Source: an uncultured bacterium
GTDB lineage: Bacteria > Verrucomicrobiota > Kiritimatiellia > CAIKKV01 > CAITUY01
DNA: 64,000 nucleotides
Direction: 5' to 3'
NCBI GenBank assembly: GCA_903908715.1
Contig: CAIVSY010000063.1
Location: 94,113 to 158,112, forward strand
Shown here: one piece after another, positions 38,074 to 47,649 of the stretch
How positions within the stretch are numbered: the first letter of the stretch is position 1
Layout of the letters: each line of letters opens with the position of its first letter
The notes under the pieces: generated by a model
What the model saw: only the letters and a program-made list of their open reading frames with translations
Told to the model about the DNA's origin: nothing
The model's database searches: none
Position numbers and translations under genes: made by a program

Positions 38074-39603
38074 TCAAACGCTCTGGGTCGCATCGCCTGA
38101 GGCGGGTGGCACTCCCCGGAAAAAAACCCTGAATTCAGTTCCTAGGCCCGGTGTACTGTGGACTTCAATGCAACCGCGGCACTGGCGGACTATCCCGTAG
38201 ACCGTCGACAATCCAAGCCCTGTACCCTTGCCCTTTTCCTTTGTCGTGAAGAACGGTTCGAAGATCCTCTCCCGAACCTCCGCAGTCATCCCGCATCCCG
38301 TATCCCGCATGGACAGGACACCATACGTGCCAGGCTCCACCGTTGGGTGCAGTCTGCAGTATTCCGCATCCAAAGTTTCTCGGCTCGTGGCAATTTCAAG
38401 AGTCCCGCCTCGCTGCATCGCATCCCGGGAATTTACCCCGAGGTTCAGGATGATCTGCTCTACACCACCGGAATCCGCTTCCACCAGGCCGACCGCATCG
38501 CCCATCTTGATGTCCAGCGTGACATCCTCGCCCAGCGTCCTCTTCAGCAGCAAAGCCATCCCGCTAACCAGTTCATTAAGGTCAAGCGCCCGGATCTGTA
38601 ACGCCTGCTTCCGTCCAACCGCCAGCAGTTGAGCGGTGAGTTTGGCCGCACGTTCAGCCGCATGAATCACCTCACGAACATCCTCGCGGGCGGCACTTCC
38701 CTCCGGCAACGCCGCTATCGCCAGGTTGGAGAATCCCAGGATCGAGGTCAACAAGTTGTTGAAATCGTGCGCCACACCTCCCGCCAGCAATCCCAACGCC
38801 TCCATTTTCTGCGCTTGACGCAGTTGCGCCTCCCGCTCGACCAGTAATTCCTCGACGTTCTTCCTTTGCGTAACATCCCGTAGCAACAAGACACCACCCC
38901 CGTGAATTCTCAGAACGCCGGTTATGATCTCCAAGGGAAACGTCCTGCCATCCTTACGCCTTCCTGTCGCCCACCCAATGTGAAACCCCTGCTTTTCCAA
39001 CTCATCATATATCTCGTGTTTCGAACCCGGAATTCGCCGTCGATCAAAATATAAAAGATCCGTCTTGCGGCGCATCACCTCATCTATAGTATATCCGAAC
39101 ATCCTGGTGACCGACGCATTCGTCATCAGAATATTCCGATTAGCATCCACAACAAGCAGGACATCCGGACTGATACTTTCGATGATATCCTCGAGTTCCT
39201 TGTTCCTTACTGCCTCTTTACGCCAACGGCGATAGGAAACCACAAGAAGAACGGTCAGCCAGATAACCAGGAAATTCGTCAGGAACACTACAAAGGGCAA
39301 ATCCGAATACCGGTGGAAAAAGGCCCGCATCACATCCGTGAAATTGATGGCGGCACCAAACAGCGTAACCCCGAAAGCCACAGCGATCGAGAGCACTAAG
39401 GCCTGCCATTCCTTCTGTCTCCACGTCAGAGTCCGAATGGAATCCTGTCTCCGCTTCATGATCTTATTCGACCCCCGATTTCCCGGCCTGACGCCACCTT
39501 GCTCAACCTGGATCTCAAAACCAGACTGGCAACTCATGCCGCCGCCCCCCACAGGCGAAATCCGCATCAGGAATGTATGCACTATCCGCGCAAAAACCAA
39601 CAT
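38074..39603 (-). CDS. Membrane PAS-domain sensor histidine kinase
   Basis: TM region, PAS ISPDVLLVVDANRNILMTNASVTRMFGYT, H-box LAGGVAHDFNNLLTSILGFSNLA, N-box ILNLGVNSRDAM, G-boxes MRDTGCGM and KGKGTGLGLSTVYGIVRQ. Confidence 0.92.
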   Translation of the reverse strand: MLVFARIVHTFLMRISPVGGGGMSCQSGFEIQVEQGGVRPGNRGSNKIMKRRQDSIRTLTWRQKEWQALVLSIAVAFGVTLFGAAINFTDVMRAFFHRYSDLPFVVFLTNFLVIWLTVLLVVSYRRWRKEAVRNKELEDIIESISPDVLLVVDANRNILMTNASVTRMFGYTIDEVMRRKTDLLYFDRRRIPGSKHEIYDELEKQGFHIGWATGRRKDGRTFPLEIITGVLRIHGGGVLLLRDVTQRKNVEELLVEREAQLRQAQKMEALGLLAGGVAHDFNNLLTSILGFSNLAIAALPEGSAAREDVREVIHAAERAAKLTAQLLAVGRKQALQIRALDLNELVSGMALLLKRTLGEDVTLDIKMGDAVGLVEADSGGVEQIILNLGVNSRDAMQRGGTLEIATSRETLDAEYCRLHPTVEPGTYGVLSMRDTGCGMTAEVRERIFEPFFTTKEKGKGTGLGLSTVYGIVRQCRGCIEVHSTPGLGTEFRVFFRGVPPASGDATQSV

Positions 39604-39698
39604 TTTTTTCAGATTGCGCCCAGTTCCGCATTTTCCACACCATAAACTCGCATTGAAAAGGGACTCTGTTTGCCGTATGGTCGTGCATTCACAGGAGC

Positions 39699-40328
39699 GT
39701 GGAGTTCATAGTGCATGCCATCATTACAGCAAACCTCACCTTGGCAAACCGGATTACACTGGGCCGCTTCCTCTTAATACCAGTCTTTATCCTTCTGACA
39801 CTCTACTACATCAACAGCACCCGGACGAACACCCCGAATGAGATGCAGCGATGGGGTTCGCTGATGGTTTTCCTGGTCACCTGCCTCACCGATGCTTTGG
39901 ATGGATATTTTGCCCGTTCCCGCAACGAACGCACCCGGCTCGGCACTCTTCTGGATCCAATCGCCGACAAAGCCCTTCTTCTCTCTTCGTTGATCCTTCT
40001 AACGGGCCCGTGGTCATCCTGCTTCAATCCGCATCTTCCGGTTTGGTATGTGCTCCTCGTGATCAGCCGTGATGTTATCCTGATTGCGGGAGCCCTGTTC
40101 ATTCATCTTGCCATTGGTCATATCGATGTTCGCCCGCGAATCACAGGCAAGCTTTCCACCTTCTTCCAGATGGGACTAATCTTCTGGGTCCTTGGGCGCT
40201 TCTCAGCCCGGTGGTTTCCCCTATTGCTGGGCTTGGCAGCGTTATTTACTCTCCTGTCTGCCCTGCAATATGTTTCAGACGGTATTCGGCAACTGGAGAA
40301 TGCTCATGCCCGAGAACACAAGAACTGA
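39699..40328 (+). CDS. pgsA: CDP-diacylglycerol--glycerol-3-phosphate 3-phosphatidyltransferase
   Basis: NLTLANRITLGRFLLIPVFI; CDP-alcohol phosphotransferase motif DALDGYFARSRNERTRLGTLLDPIADK. Confidence 0.9.
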   Translation: MEFIVHAIITANLTLANRITLGRFLLIPVFILLTLYYINSTRTNTPNEMQRWGSLMVFLVTCLTDALDGYFARSRNERTRLGTLLDPIADKALLLSSLILLTGPWSSCFNPHLPVWYVLLVISRDVILIAGALFIHLAIGHIDVRPRITGKLSTFFQMGLIFWVLGRFSARWFPLLLGLAALFTLLSALQYVSDGIRQLENAHAREHKN

Positions 40329-41724
40329 ACCTGCCACCCGTACAGAACCTCCTGTTGTCGCAGTCGTTGGCCGTCCAAATGTTGGAAAATCAGCCCTGTT
40401 CAACCGCTTGCTGAGACGTCGGATGGCGATCGTACACGAGGAATGCGGCGTCACACGGGACCGGGTCATTGCCCGCACGACGTGGAATGATCTGCCTATT
40501 GAACTGATTGACACCGGCGGGATTACGGAGTTCGGCAATGAAAAGTCCCGCAGGCATTTGGATTCTGAAACTCGCCGCCAGTCCGAGGCGGCGATCAATG
40601 ATGCCTCCATCGTTATCCTTGTCACAGATGCTACCGCTGGCCTCACATCATTGGACGAGGAAGTCGCTCGACTCGTACACAGGAAAGGAAGGCCAGCTGT
40701 CGTCGCCGCAAACAAGTGCGATCATCCCGATCGCGACTGGATGGCAGACGCCTTTGGGCCCCTCGGCTTTCCTGTCCATGGCGTTTCCGCACTTCACAGC
40801 CGGGGCATCGACGAGTTGATGACGGCTGTCACAGCGGGCTTTCCCCGGCAGGAGATAAGTTCTTCCCCTGAGCCGCTGAAGATCACCATTGCAGGCAAAC
40901 CTAACGCCGGAAAGTCCTCCTTCCTGAATCGCCTGATTGGGCAGGAGCGGCTCATTGTATCGGAAATTCCCGGCACAACGCGGGACGCCATAGACATCCC
41001 CTTCCACGCAGGAGAAGGATCCACGGCCCGTCACTACCTCATCACGGATACAGCCGGGATGCGTCACATGGGAAAGGTGGAAGAAGCCGTCGAACGTTTC
41101 AGCATCTACCGCGCGGAAAACAGCATTCGCCGGTCCGACATCGTACTCCTGATACTGGACGCCTCACAGGGGCCGACGGCGCAAGACAAGGCAATCGCAA
41201 AGATAATCCTCGAAGCCAACAAGGGTTGCATTGTCATCGTCAACAAGTGGGATTTGGTCAGGCATATGACTTCCCAAAAGGAATACCGTTCAGCGCTGGA
41301 ATACGCCGTGCCGTTCTTGCGCTGGGTCCCTTTTCTCTTTGTTTCCGCAAAGGAAGGCTTCAGCAATCGTAAGTGCCTGGACGCAATCGATCGGGTTGCC
41401 GGGAATATTCAGGCAAAACTTCCCACCGCAATCCTGAACCGTACACTTCTGGATGCCTATGAAAAGGTTCAACCCCCCATGCTACAGGGCAAGCGCTTCA
41501 AGATTTATTACGCCACTCAAACGGACACAAAGCCCGTCACTATTCATTTGTTCGTCAATGATCCTGAGAGGTTGACCCAAGCATACCACGATTACCTGCT
41601 AAATTCCATGCGACGGAAGTTCGGACTCGAGGGCGCCCCGATCCAGCTTGTCACAAAAGAGCGCCCCAGGGCGCCTTTCAAACCTTCGCCAGGAGACAGT
41701 CGCAGGAAACGTTCATCATCGTAG
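40300..41724 (+). CDS. der: GTPase Der (EngA)
   Basis: Two G domains: GRPNVGKSALFNRL...DTGG and GKPNAGKSSFLNRLIG...DTAGMRHMG, NKWD; KH-like C-terminus. Confidence 0.95.
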   Translation: MLMPENTRTEPATRTEPPVVAVVGRPNVGKSALFNRLLRRRMAIVHEECGVTRDRVIARTTWNDLPIELIDTGGITEFGNEKSRRHLDSETRRQSEAAINDASIVILVTDATAGLTSLDEEVARLVHRKGRPAVVAANKCDHPDRDWMADAFGPLGFPVHGVSALHSRGIDELMTAVTAGFPRQEISSSPEPLKITIAGKPNAGKSSFLNRLIGQERLIVSEIPGTTRDAIDIPFHAGEGSTARHYLITDTAGMRHMGKVEEAVERFSIYRAENSIRRSDIVLLILDASQGPTAQDKAIAKIILEANKGCIVIVNKWDLVRHMTSQKEYRSALEYAVPFLRWVPFLFVSAKEGFSNRKCLDAIDRVAGNIQAKLPTAILNRTLLDAYEKVQPPMLQGKRFKIYYATQTDTKPVTIHLFVNDPERLTQAYHDYLLNSMRRKFGLEGAPIQLVTKERPRAPFKPSPGDSRRKRSSS

Positions 41725-43389
41725 CGTAAGCTTCCTGTATTTTCCGCGTCGGTGCAACAATCTGTCTTGGTTTCGCAGAAGAACCTGTTGTTCGTAGTCT
41801 GCGAAGGTCCCGTCAAACCACCGTATCTTGCCTTCCCCCTCAAATATCATCAGATGGGTACAGATACGGTCGAGAAAGTAGCGGTCATGACTGATCACCA
41901 TCACGCAACCCGAAAACTGGTTGATTGCCTCTTCAAGCACCCGCATGGTGTTGACATCCAGGTCATTCGTTGGCTCATCCAAAAGCAGCAGGTTCCCCCC
42001 CCGCTTAAGGAGCTTGGCCAGATGAACGCGATTCCGTTCACCGCCGGAAAGTTGGCCAACCTTGCGCTGCTGCTGTGCGCCCCGGAAATTGAACCGGGAA
42101 AGATAGGCCCGGCTGTTCATCCGCCCATCACCCAACTTCACATCTTCCTCACCACCGGTAATTTCCTCAAAAACCGTCTTCCTGGGATCCAAGGCATCGC
42201 GATGCTGGTCTACGTATGAAATCACCACACTTTCCCCGACCTGAAGTTCTCCGCGATCCGGCTGTTCTTCCCCAACAATCATGCGGAAAAGCGTTGTCTT
42301 GCCGCACCCGTTCGGTCCCACAATCCCGACAACTCCCCCGCGCGGAAGACGAAAGGAAACCTCTTCCAACAATGTATTCGCTGCATACGCCTTGCAGACA
42401 TGATCCGCAATGATCACCTTGTCCCCCAGGTGTGGCCCGGGAGGTATCTGGATCATCACATCATCTGTTCCAGCCTCAAATCGACCGGCGGCCAGTTCCT
42501 CATATCGCGTAATACGCGCCTGGCTCTTCTTCCGCCTTCCTTCAGGGGAGCTATGGATCCATTCGAGTTCATGCGCCAACAGCTTCTGCCGCTGACTCTC
42601 CTTCTTCTCGACTTGGTGCAACCAGTCAGCCTTCTGCTGCAACCATGATGAATAGTTCCCTTCAAAGGGTAAACCCCGCCCGTTCTCCAACTCCAGGATC
42701 CATTTGGTGATATGATCAAGAAAATATCGGTCATGGGTGACAATAATCACGGTTCCGTGATACTCGCGCAAAGTCTTTTCCAGCCAGGCAACTGTCTCCG
42801 CATCCAAATGGTTGGTTGGCTCATCCAGAAGGAGCAAATCAGGCTTCTCGAGAAGAACTTTACATAATGCCACCCGGCGGCGCTCGCCCCCCGAAAGCGT
42901 CGACACATCGGCTTCATCCGGCGGTAAAACAAGGGCATCCGAAGCGATGTCCAGCAACCGATCCACCTCCCAACCGTCGATCGCATCAATCTGTTCCTGC
43001 AGGCGGCTCATCTCATCCAGCAACTTGTCCATCTGCTCCTTGGAGAGTTTGTCCCCCATGGCATCAGCAACCTCATCATACCTGCGGATGAGGGCATGAA
43101 CCGGTTCCAATGCCTCTTCCAAGTTACCCCGGACGGTCTTCTCCGGGTTCAGCCTCGGTTCCTGCGGAACATATCCAATCCGCATGCCCTTCGCCAGCTG
43201 CGCGGTTCCCATGTAGTCCTGGTCCACTCCAGCCATGATCCGCAGCAAGCTTGTCTTCCCTGCTCCATTTTCTCCGACTATCCCAATCTTGGCCCCGTAG
43301 TAGAAGGAAAGACTGATTCCTTCGAAAACCGTCTTTTCCCCATGCATCTTGGCAAGGTTCTGAGTCTGAAAAACAAACTGTGGCGCCAC
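41716..43389 (-). CDS. ettA: ABC-F ATPase, EttA-type
   Basis: Two ABC domains GENGAGKTSLLRIMAG / LSGGERRRVALCKVL / LLLDEPTNHLDAETVAWLE and GPNGCGKTTLFRM / LSGGERNRVHLAKLL / LLLDEPTNDLDV. Confidence 0.93.
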   Translation of the reverse strand: MAPQFVFQTQNLAKMHGEKTVFEGISLSFYYGAKIGIVGENGAGKTSLLRIMAGVDQDYMGTAQLAKGMRIGYVPQEPRLNPEKTVRGNLEEALEPVHALIRRYDEVADAMGDKLSKEQMDKLLDEMSRLQEQIDAIDGWEVDRLLDIASDALVLPPDEADVSTLSGGERRRVALCKVLLEKPDLLLLDEPTNHLDAETVAWLEKTLREYHGTVIIVTHDRYFLDHITKWILELENGRGLPFEGNYSSWLQQKADWLHQVEKKESQRQKLLAHELEWIHSSPEGRRKKSQARITRYEELAAGRFEAGTDDVMIQIPPGPHLGDKVIIADHVCKAYAANTLLEEVSFRLPRGGVVGIVGPNGCGKTTLFRMIVGEEQPDRGELQVGESVVISYVDQHRDALDPRKTVFEEITGGEEDVKLGDGRMNSRAYLSRFNFRGAQQQRKVGQLSGGERNRVHLAKLLKRGGNLLLLDEPTNDLDVNTMRVLEEAINQFSGCVMVISHDRYFLDRICTHLMIFEGEGKIRWFDGTFADYEQQVLLRNQDRLLHRRGKYRKLTLR

Positions 43390-43515
43390 GGGATCCTCCC
43401 CTCCTCAAATACTTGACACGAAGTACCGACCTCTTGCCGTCACTGGGGAATTCCATCCCCATTTCCCCAAATCACAATCCGCTTTCTTCACCGCCCGACA
43501 CTGCACACAACTATA

Positions 43516-43920
43516 CTACCAAGGAAGGCTATAACACCGGTCGAGGCAAAAAGCGTTCTCCACATGCCTGACCAACGGCACCGGGCCATTCTCCTGGCCA
43601 ACTACCTCCATCACATCAAACCGAAAATTCACGGGATTCCTGAGCTTCTGCAAATACCGTACGGCCGCACGCGAAAGAGCGTGCCTCTTGCGACGATCCA
43701 CAGATGCAAAAGGCCGGCCAAACCGCTCTCCCCTACGCGTCTTCACCTCCACGAAGACCAGGATGTCCTGATCGCGGGCCAACAGATCAATCTCATCCCG
43801 CAATCCAATCCTCACCCGTCGCCCAAGAATTCGATATCCTTTTTCGCGAAGGAAATCTTCCGCTTGGCGCTCTCCCCATGCCCCCGTTCGCAGATGTGAC
43901 GGCAGGAAGCTGAGTTTCAC
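43516..43920 (-). CDS. yraN: UPF0102/YraN nuclease-like protein
   Basis: GAWGERQAEDFLREKGYRILGRRVRIGLRDEIDLLARDQDILVFVEVKTRRGERFG. Confidence 0.93.
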   Translation of the reverse strand: MKLSFLPSHLRTGAWGERQAEDFLREKGYRILGRRVRIGLRDEIDLLARDQDILVFVEVKTRRGERFGRPFASVDRRKRHALSRAAVRYLQKLRNPVNFRFDVMEVVGQENGPVPLVRHVENAFCLDRCYSLPW

Positions 43921-44603
43921 AAGGCCTCCGGCTCTCCGGAGTTCTTCCCATCCGCCATCGACCTCATCCTAACAACCTCGCGCACAGGCCGGAACGATCG
44001 ACGATGCTCCGGACAGGGCCCGTGCTCAAGCAACGCTTCAAGGTGTGCTTTCGTGCCGTAACCCTTGTGGCAGGCAAAACCGTATTGCGGATACACTGCA
44101 TCCAAGGCCACCATCAAACGATCACGCGTCACCTTGGCGATAATACTCGCTGCCGCAATACTCAAGCTCCGGGAATCACCACGGACAATCGGTATGGACT
44201 CACAAGGCAAGCCCGGTACAGGCAATCCATCCACAAGTGCACAATCGGGCACAGGTGAAATCTCTTTCAAGGCCCTTACCATGGCCAAATGCGTGGCACA
44301 CAGTATATTGATCCGGTCAATTTCCTCAACCGTTGCACAACCAACGGAAGAATGAACCATCGGATGTCCAGTGAGCATGGAGAACCATTCTTCCCGCTGC
44401 GGTTCCGAAAGACACTTGGAATCCGTGATTCCATGAAGCAAGCCGTACTGCTCAGCCTCCAGAAAACTTCTCTCGAAAACCAACGCCGCGGCCACTACAG
44501 GCCCGGCAAGCGGTCCGCGCCCAGCCTCATCCACACCGGCAAGGACTTGGGAACCCTGCGCCCAGGCTTGGCGTTCAAATTGAAGCAAGAGGGGGCTCCT
44601 CAA
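43917..44603 (-). CDS. rnhB: Ribonuclease HII
   Basis: VLAGVDEAGRGPLAGPVVAAALV, DSKCLSEPQRE, SIAAASIIAKVTRDRLM, GFACHKGYGTKAHLEAL. Confidence 0.95.
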   Translation of the reverse strand: MRSPLLLQFERQAWAQGSQVLAGVDEAGRGPLAGPVVAAALVFERSFLEAEQYGLLHGITDSKCLSEPQREEWFSMLTGHPMVHSSVGCATVEEIDRINILCATHLAMVRALKEISPVPDCALVDGLPVPGLPCESIPIVRGDSRSLSIAAASIIAKVTRDRLMVALDAVYPQYGFACHKGYGTKAHLEALLEHGPCPEHRRSFRPVREVVRMRSMADGKNSGEPEAL

Positions 44604-44965
44604 GCCACAGCGGTCTTGGTCTTCTCGCGCAACTTGGCACTCTTCCCAGCCCTGTCACGCAGATAGTACAACTTGGCGCGCCTGGCCTTGCCCGAACTCT
44701 CGATTTCCAGCTTGGCGATACTGGGCGAATGCACCGGGAACACGCGCTCCACACCGACCCCATGGGAAACCCTGCGAACCGTGAAAGTCTCCGTGGCCCC
44801 GCGACCATCCCGCGCTATCACCGTTCCGGCATAAGCCTGCAAACGCTCCTTCCCGCCTTCGCGAATCCGGACTTGGATTTTGACATTATCCCCGACCTTG
44901 AACTCCGGCAGGGAATCCTTACGCATATTTTCCTTGTGAATCATTGCCAGCGCTTTACTCATCAT
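44600..44965 (-). CDS. rplS: 50S ribosomal protein L19
   Basis: FKVGDNVKIQVRIREGGKERLQAYAGTVIARDGRGATETFTVRRVSHGVGVERVFPVHSPSIAKLEI. Confidence 0.96.
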   Translation of the reverse strand: MMSKALAMIHKENMRKDSLPEFKVGDNVKIQVRIREGGKERLQAYAGTVIARDGRGATETFTVRRVSHGVGVERVFPVHSPSIAKLEIESSGKARRAKLYYLRDRAGKSAKLREKTKTAVA

Positions 44966-44974
44966 AGGTCACCT

Positions 44975-45652
44975 CTACTTCAATAAATCCGGCCTTCTAT
45001 CCCTCGTCCGGCGTTCGGCCTCACCCCGTCGCCACCGGGCGATTTGCTCATGGTCGCCCGAAACCAGAACCTCCGGGACCACCAAGCCCCTGAAGTCCCT
45101 TGGACGGGTATACTGGGGGTATTCCAGCATCCCCTCCGTGAAGGACTCTTCCCTTGTTGCTCCTTCGTTACCGAGAACTCCCGGAATCAACCGAACAACC
45201 GCGTCGATCACCACCGCAGCCGGCAAGACCCCATTGGTGAGAACATAATCGCCAATTGAAATCTCATCGGTCGCCAAGTGTACTCGAACCCGTTCGTCCA
45301 CTCCTTCGTAATGCCCACATACAAAGATCAGATGCGATTCCAGCGCCAATCGCACTGCGATCGCCTGTTCCATCCGCCGCCCTTGCGGAGTCATTAGAAC
45401 CACCCTAGACTCTTTTCTCCGCACTGACTCCACTGCCTTGAACAGCGGCTCTGGTTTCATCACCATTCCAGGCCCGCCACCAAACGGCCGGTCATCGGTT
45501 GACTGATGCTTATCCGTCGTAAATCGGCGTAGATCCACCACATGAATCTCCACCAACCCCTTCTCCACCGACCGCTTGAGAATGCTCTCCTGCAAGAAAC
45601 CATTGAGCATTCCAGGGAAAATCGTAATTACGTCAATCCGCAAAGGCTCCAT
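44975..45652 (-). CDS. trmD: tRNA (guanine-N1)-methyltransferase
   Basis: RIDVITIFPGMLNGFLQESILKR, DDRPFGGGPGMVMKPEPLF, FVCGHYEGVDERV, EISIGDYVLTNGVLPAAVVIDA. Confidence 0.97.
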   Translation of the reverse strand: MEPLRIDVITIFPGMLNGFLQESILKRSVEKGLVEIHVVDLRRFTTDKHQSTDDRPFGGGPGMVMKPEPLFKAVESVRRKESRVVLMTPQGRRMEQAIAVRLALESHLIFVCGHYEGVDERVRVHLATDEISIGDYVLTNGVLPAAVVIDAVVRLIPGVLGNEGATREESFTEGMLEYPQYTRPRDFRGLVVPEVLVSGDHEQIARWRRGEAERRTRDRRPDLLK

Positions 45653-45658
45653 GGCCCG

Positions 45659-45889
45659 CTATTCCGCCACTTCCAGAACCGCCCGACGCCCCTGCTTGGA
45701 CGCCAAGTTGCTCAACAAAACCCTTAACGCACTAATCGTCTTCCCGCTCCTGCCAATCAGGCGCCCCACATCCTTCGGATTACACCGCAGCTCAAGAATG
45801 GTAGTTTGTTTTCCCTTGACCTCGGTGACAGCAACATCGTCCGGATGATCCAGCAATGCCCGGGTAATATACAACACAAACTGCTTCAT
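45659..45889 (-). CDS. khpA: KH-domain RNA-binding protein KhpA
   Basis: KH motif LRCNPKDVGRLIGRSGKTISALRVLLSNLASKQGRR; conserved operon position. Confidence 0.92.
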   Translation of the reverse strand: MKQFVLYITRALLDHPDDVAVTEVKGKQTTILELRCNPKDVGRLIGRSGKTISALRVLLSNLASKQGRRAVLEVAE

Positions 45890-46143
45890 GCGTTTGACTT
45901 AGCGGCGGCACGGGATTTACGAATCAGGCTCTTGACCGTGTCACTCACCTGCGCGCCCTTGCTCTTCCAATATTCAATCCGATCCATCTTAAGGCTGAAA
46001 TTCACACCCTTATGTTTTGGATCATACCAGCCAATCACTTCCAGGTTCTTCCCGTCCCGCGGACAACGGCTGTCCGTAGCTACAACACGATAGGCAATAT
46101 CCTTGTTCGCCCCAGTACGGGTCATTCTGATTTTTACTGACAT
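45886..46143 (-). CDS. rpsP: 30S ribosomal protein S16
   Basis: MSVKIRMTRTGANKDIAYRVVATDSRCPRDGKNLEVIGWYDPKHKGV. Confidence 0.95.
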   Translation of the reverse strand: MSVKIRMTRTGANKDIAYRVVATDSRCPRDGKNLEVIGWYDPKHKGVNFSLKMDRIEYWKSKGAQVSDTVKSLIRKSRAAAKSNA

Positions 46144-46220
46144 CCCATCCCTCCCTTGCAACACACCCGCAGCACAGTATCAACCCGATACAGGCCCGAA
46201 AAGCGCGAAACTATTACAAA

Positions 46221-47573
46221 TTATCGGACTCGACGCAACCTCTTTTGTAAAGCGCCCATCTTGCGGGCCATCTGACGTGCTTGCTCGAACTGCCGCAGGA
46301 CATCATTGACGTCCTGAACCTGGGTCCCACTGCCAGCGGCGATACGCCGCTTCCTGCTCGCATTAAGCAGTTCCGGTCGTCGCCGTTCCTTTGGCGTCAT
46401 ACTACGAATAATCGCTTCGGCACGCCGCGAAAACTGCTCAAAGTCACGCCCGGCACCAGCTGTGTCCTTCATCTTGGCTTTCAGTTGCCCCCCCATGGGC
46501 ATCATATCCAGAATGGCATCAAACGACCCAAGTTTCCGGACCTGCGAGAGTTGGGACAGGAAGTCCTCAAGATCCAGCCGATTGGAGCGGATCTTGCGCT
46601 CCATATTGGCCACTTGCTCTACATCCACAGCCTGCTGGGCCTTTTCAACCAAACTGACGATATCACCCATTCCAAGAATGCGGGACGCCATGCGTTCAGC
46701 ATGAAAGGGCTCCAAATCCCCCATATGCTCGCCTGTACCTGTATACAAGATCGGACACCCCGTGACCGATTGCACCGACAAAGCCGCTCCTCCCCTGGCA
46801 TCGCCATCCAACTTCGTCAGGATCAGTCCCCGTAATTCCAAAGCCTTGTGGAATCCGCCTGCAACATGCACCGACTCCTGCCCGATTGCGGCATCAACAA
46901 CAAGCACAGTGTTCCGGCAGTTGATCTTCTCTCGAAGGTCCTTCAACTCCTGAATCAAATCATCATCAATTTGGAACCGCCCGCCCGTGTCAAACAAAAC
47001 GGCATCCCTGCCTGTTCGTTCGGCATGATCCATCGCCCGCCGACCCAGCGCCGGAACCTGCTCCCCCGGTTCCGGTCCCAGCATATCGACCCCAACTTGC
47101 GCCGCCAACACCCGCAATTGATCCACGGCCGCAGGACGACGGATATCAGCCCCCACCAGAAGCACGTTCCGTCCATCCTTTTTCCAAACCGCGGCTAACT
47201 TGGCACAGGTTGTCGTCTTGCCTGACCCGTGCAACCCAACCAGCATGACAGGAGCGGGCTTCGGGTTAAGTTCTACGCGACGATTCTTCCCGCCACCCAG
47301 CAGAAGAACGAGTTCATCATGCACACGCTTGATAACTTGCTGACCGGGAGTAATGCTGCCCAGGACCTCCTGTCCAACACACTGCTCTGAAACACGAGCG
47401 ACAAAATCACGAGCCACCTCGTAATTAACATCTGCCTCAAGCAGAGACATACGGACCTCTCGCATGGCTTCGCCGATGTTGGCTTCCGTAAGACGCCCGT
47501 AGCCGCGCAACTTGCGAAACACCTTTTCCAATGAATGGGTCAATGAATCAAACACAACCACCCCTAAATGCAT
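46221..47573 (-). CDS. ffh: Signal recognition particle protein Ffh
   Basis: VGLHGSGKTTTCAKLAAVWKK, DTGGRFQIDDDLI, LTKLDGDARGGAALS; M domain MMPMGGQLK. Confidence 0.95.
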   Translation of the reverse strand: MHLGVVVFDSLTHSLEKVFRKLRGYGRLTEANIGEAMREVRMSLLEADVNYEVARDFVARVSEQCVGQEVLGSITPGQQVIKRVHDELVLLLGGGKNRRVELNPKPAPVMLVGLHGSGKTTTCAKLAAVWKKDGRNVLLVGADIRRPAAVDQLRVLAAQVGVDMLGPEPGEQVPALGRRAMDHAERTGRDAVLFDTGGRFQIDDDLIQELKDLREKINCRNTVLVVDAAIGQESVHVAGGFHKALELRGLILTKLDGDARGGAALSVQSVTGCPILYTGTGEHMGDLEPFHAERMASRILGMGDIVSLVEKAQQAVDVEQVANMERKIRSNRLDLEDFLSQLSQVRKLGSFDAILDMMPMGGQLKAKMKDTAGAGRDFEQFSRRAEAIIRSMTPKERRRPELLNASRKRRIAAGSGTQVQDVNDVLRQFEQARQMARKMGALQKRLRRVR

Positions 47574-47649
47574 GTGCGCGCCAATTCAACAACGGCGCGC
47601 ACAACCCTGAACAAGCAAATCAAGCCCCGGCAAGGCAAATCCTCATGAC

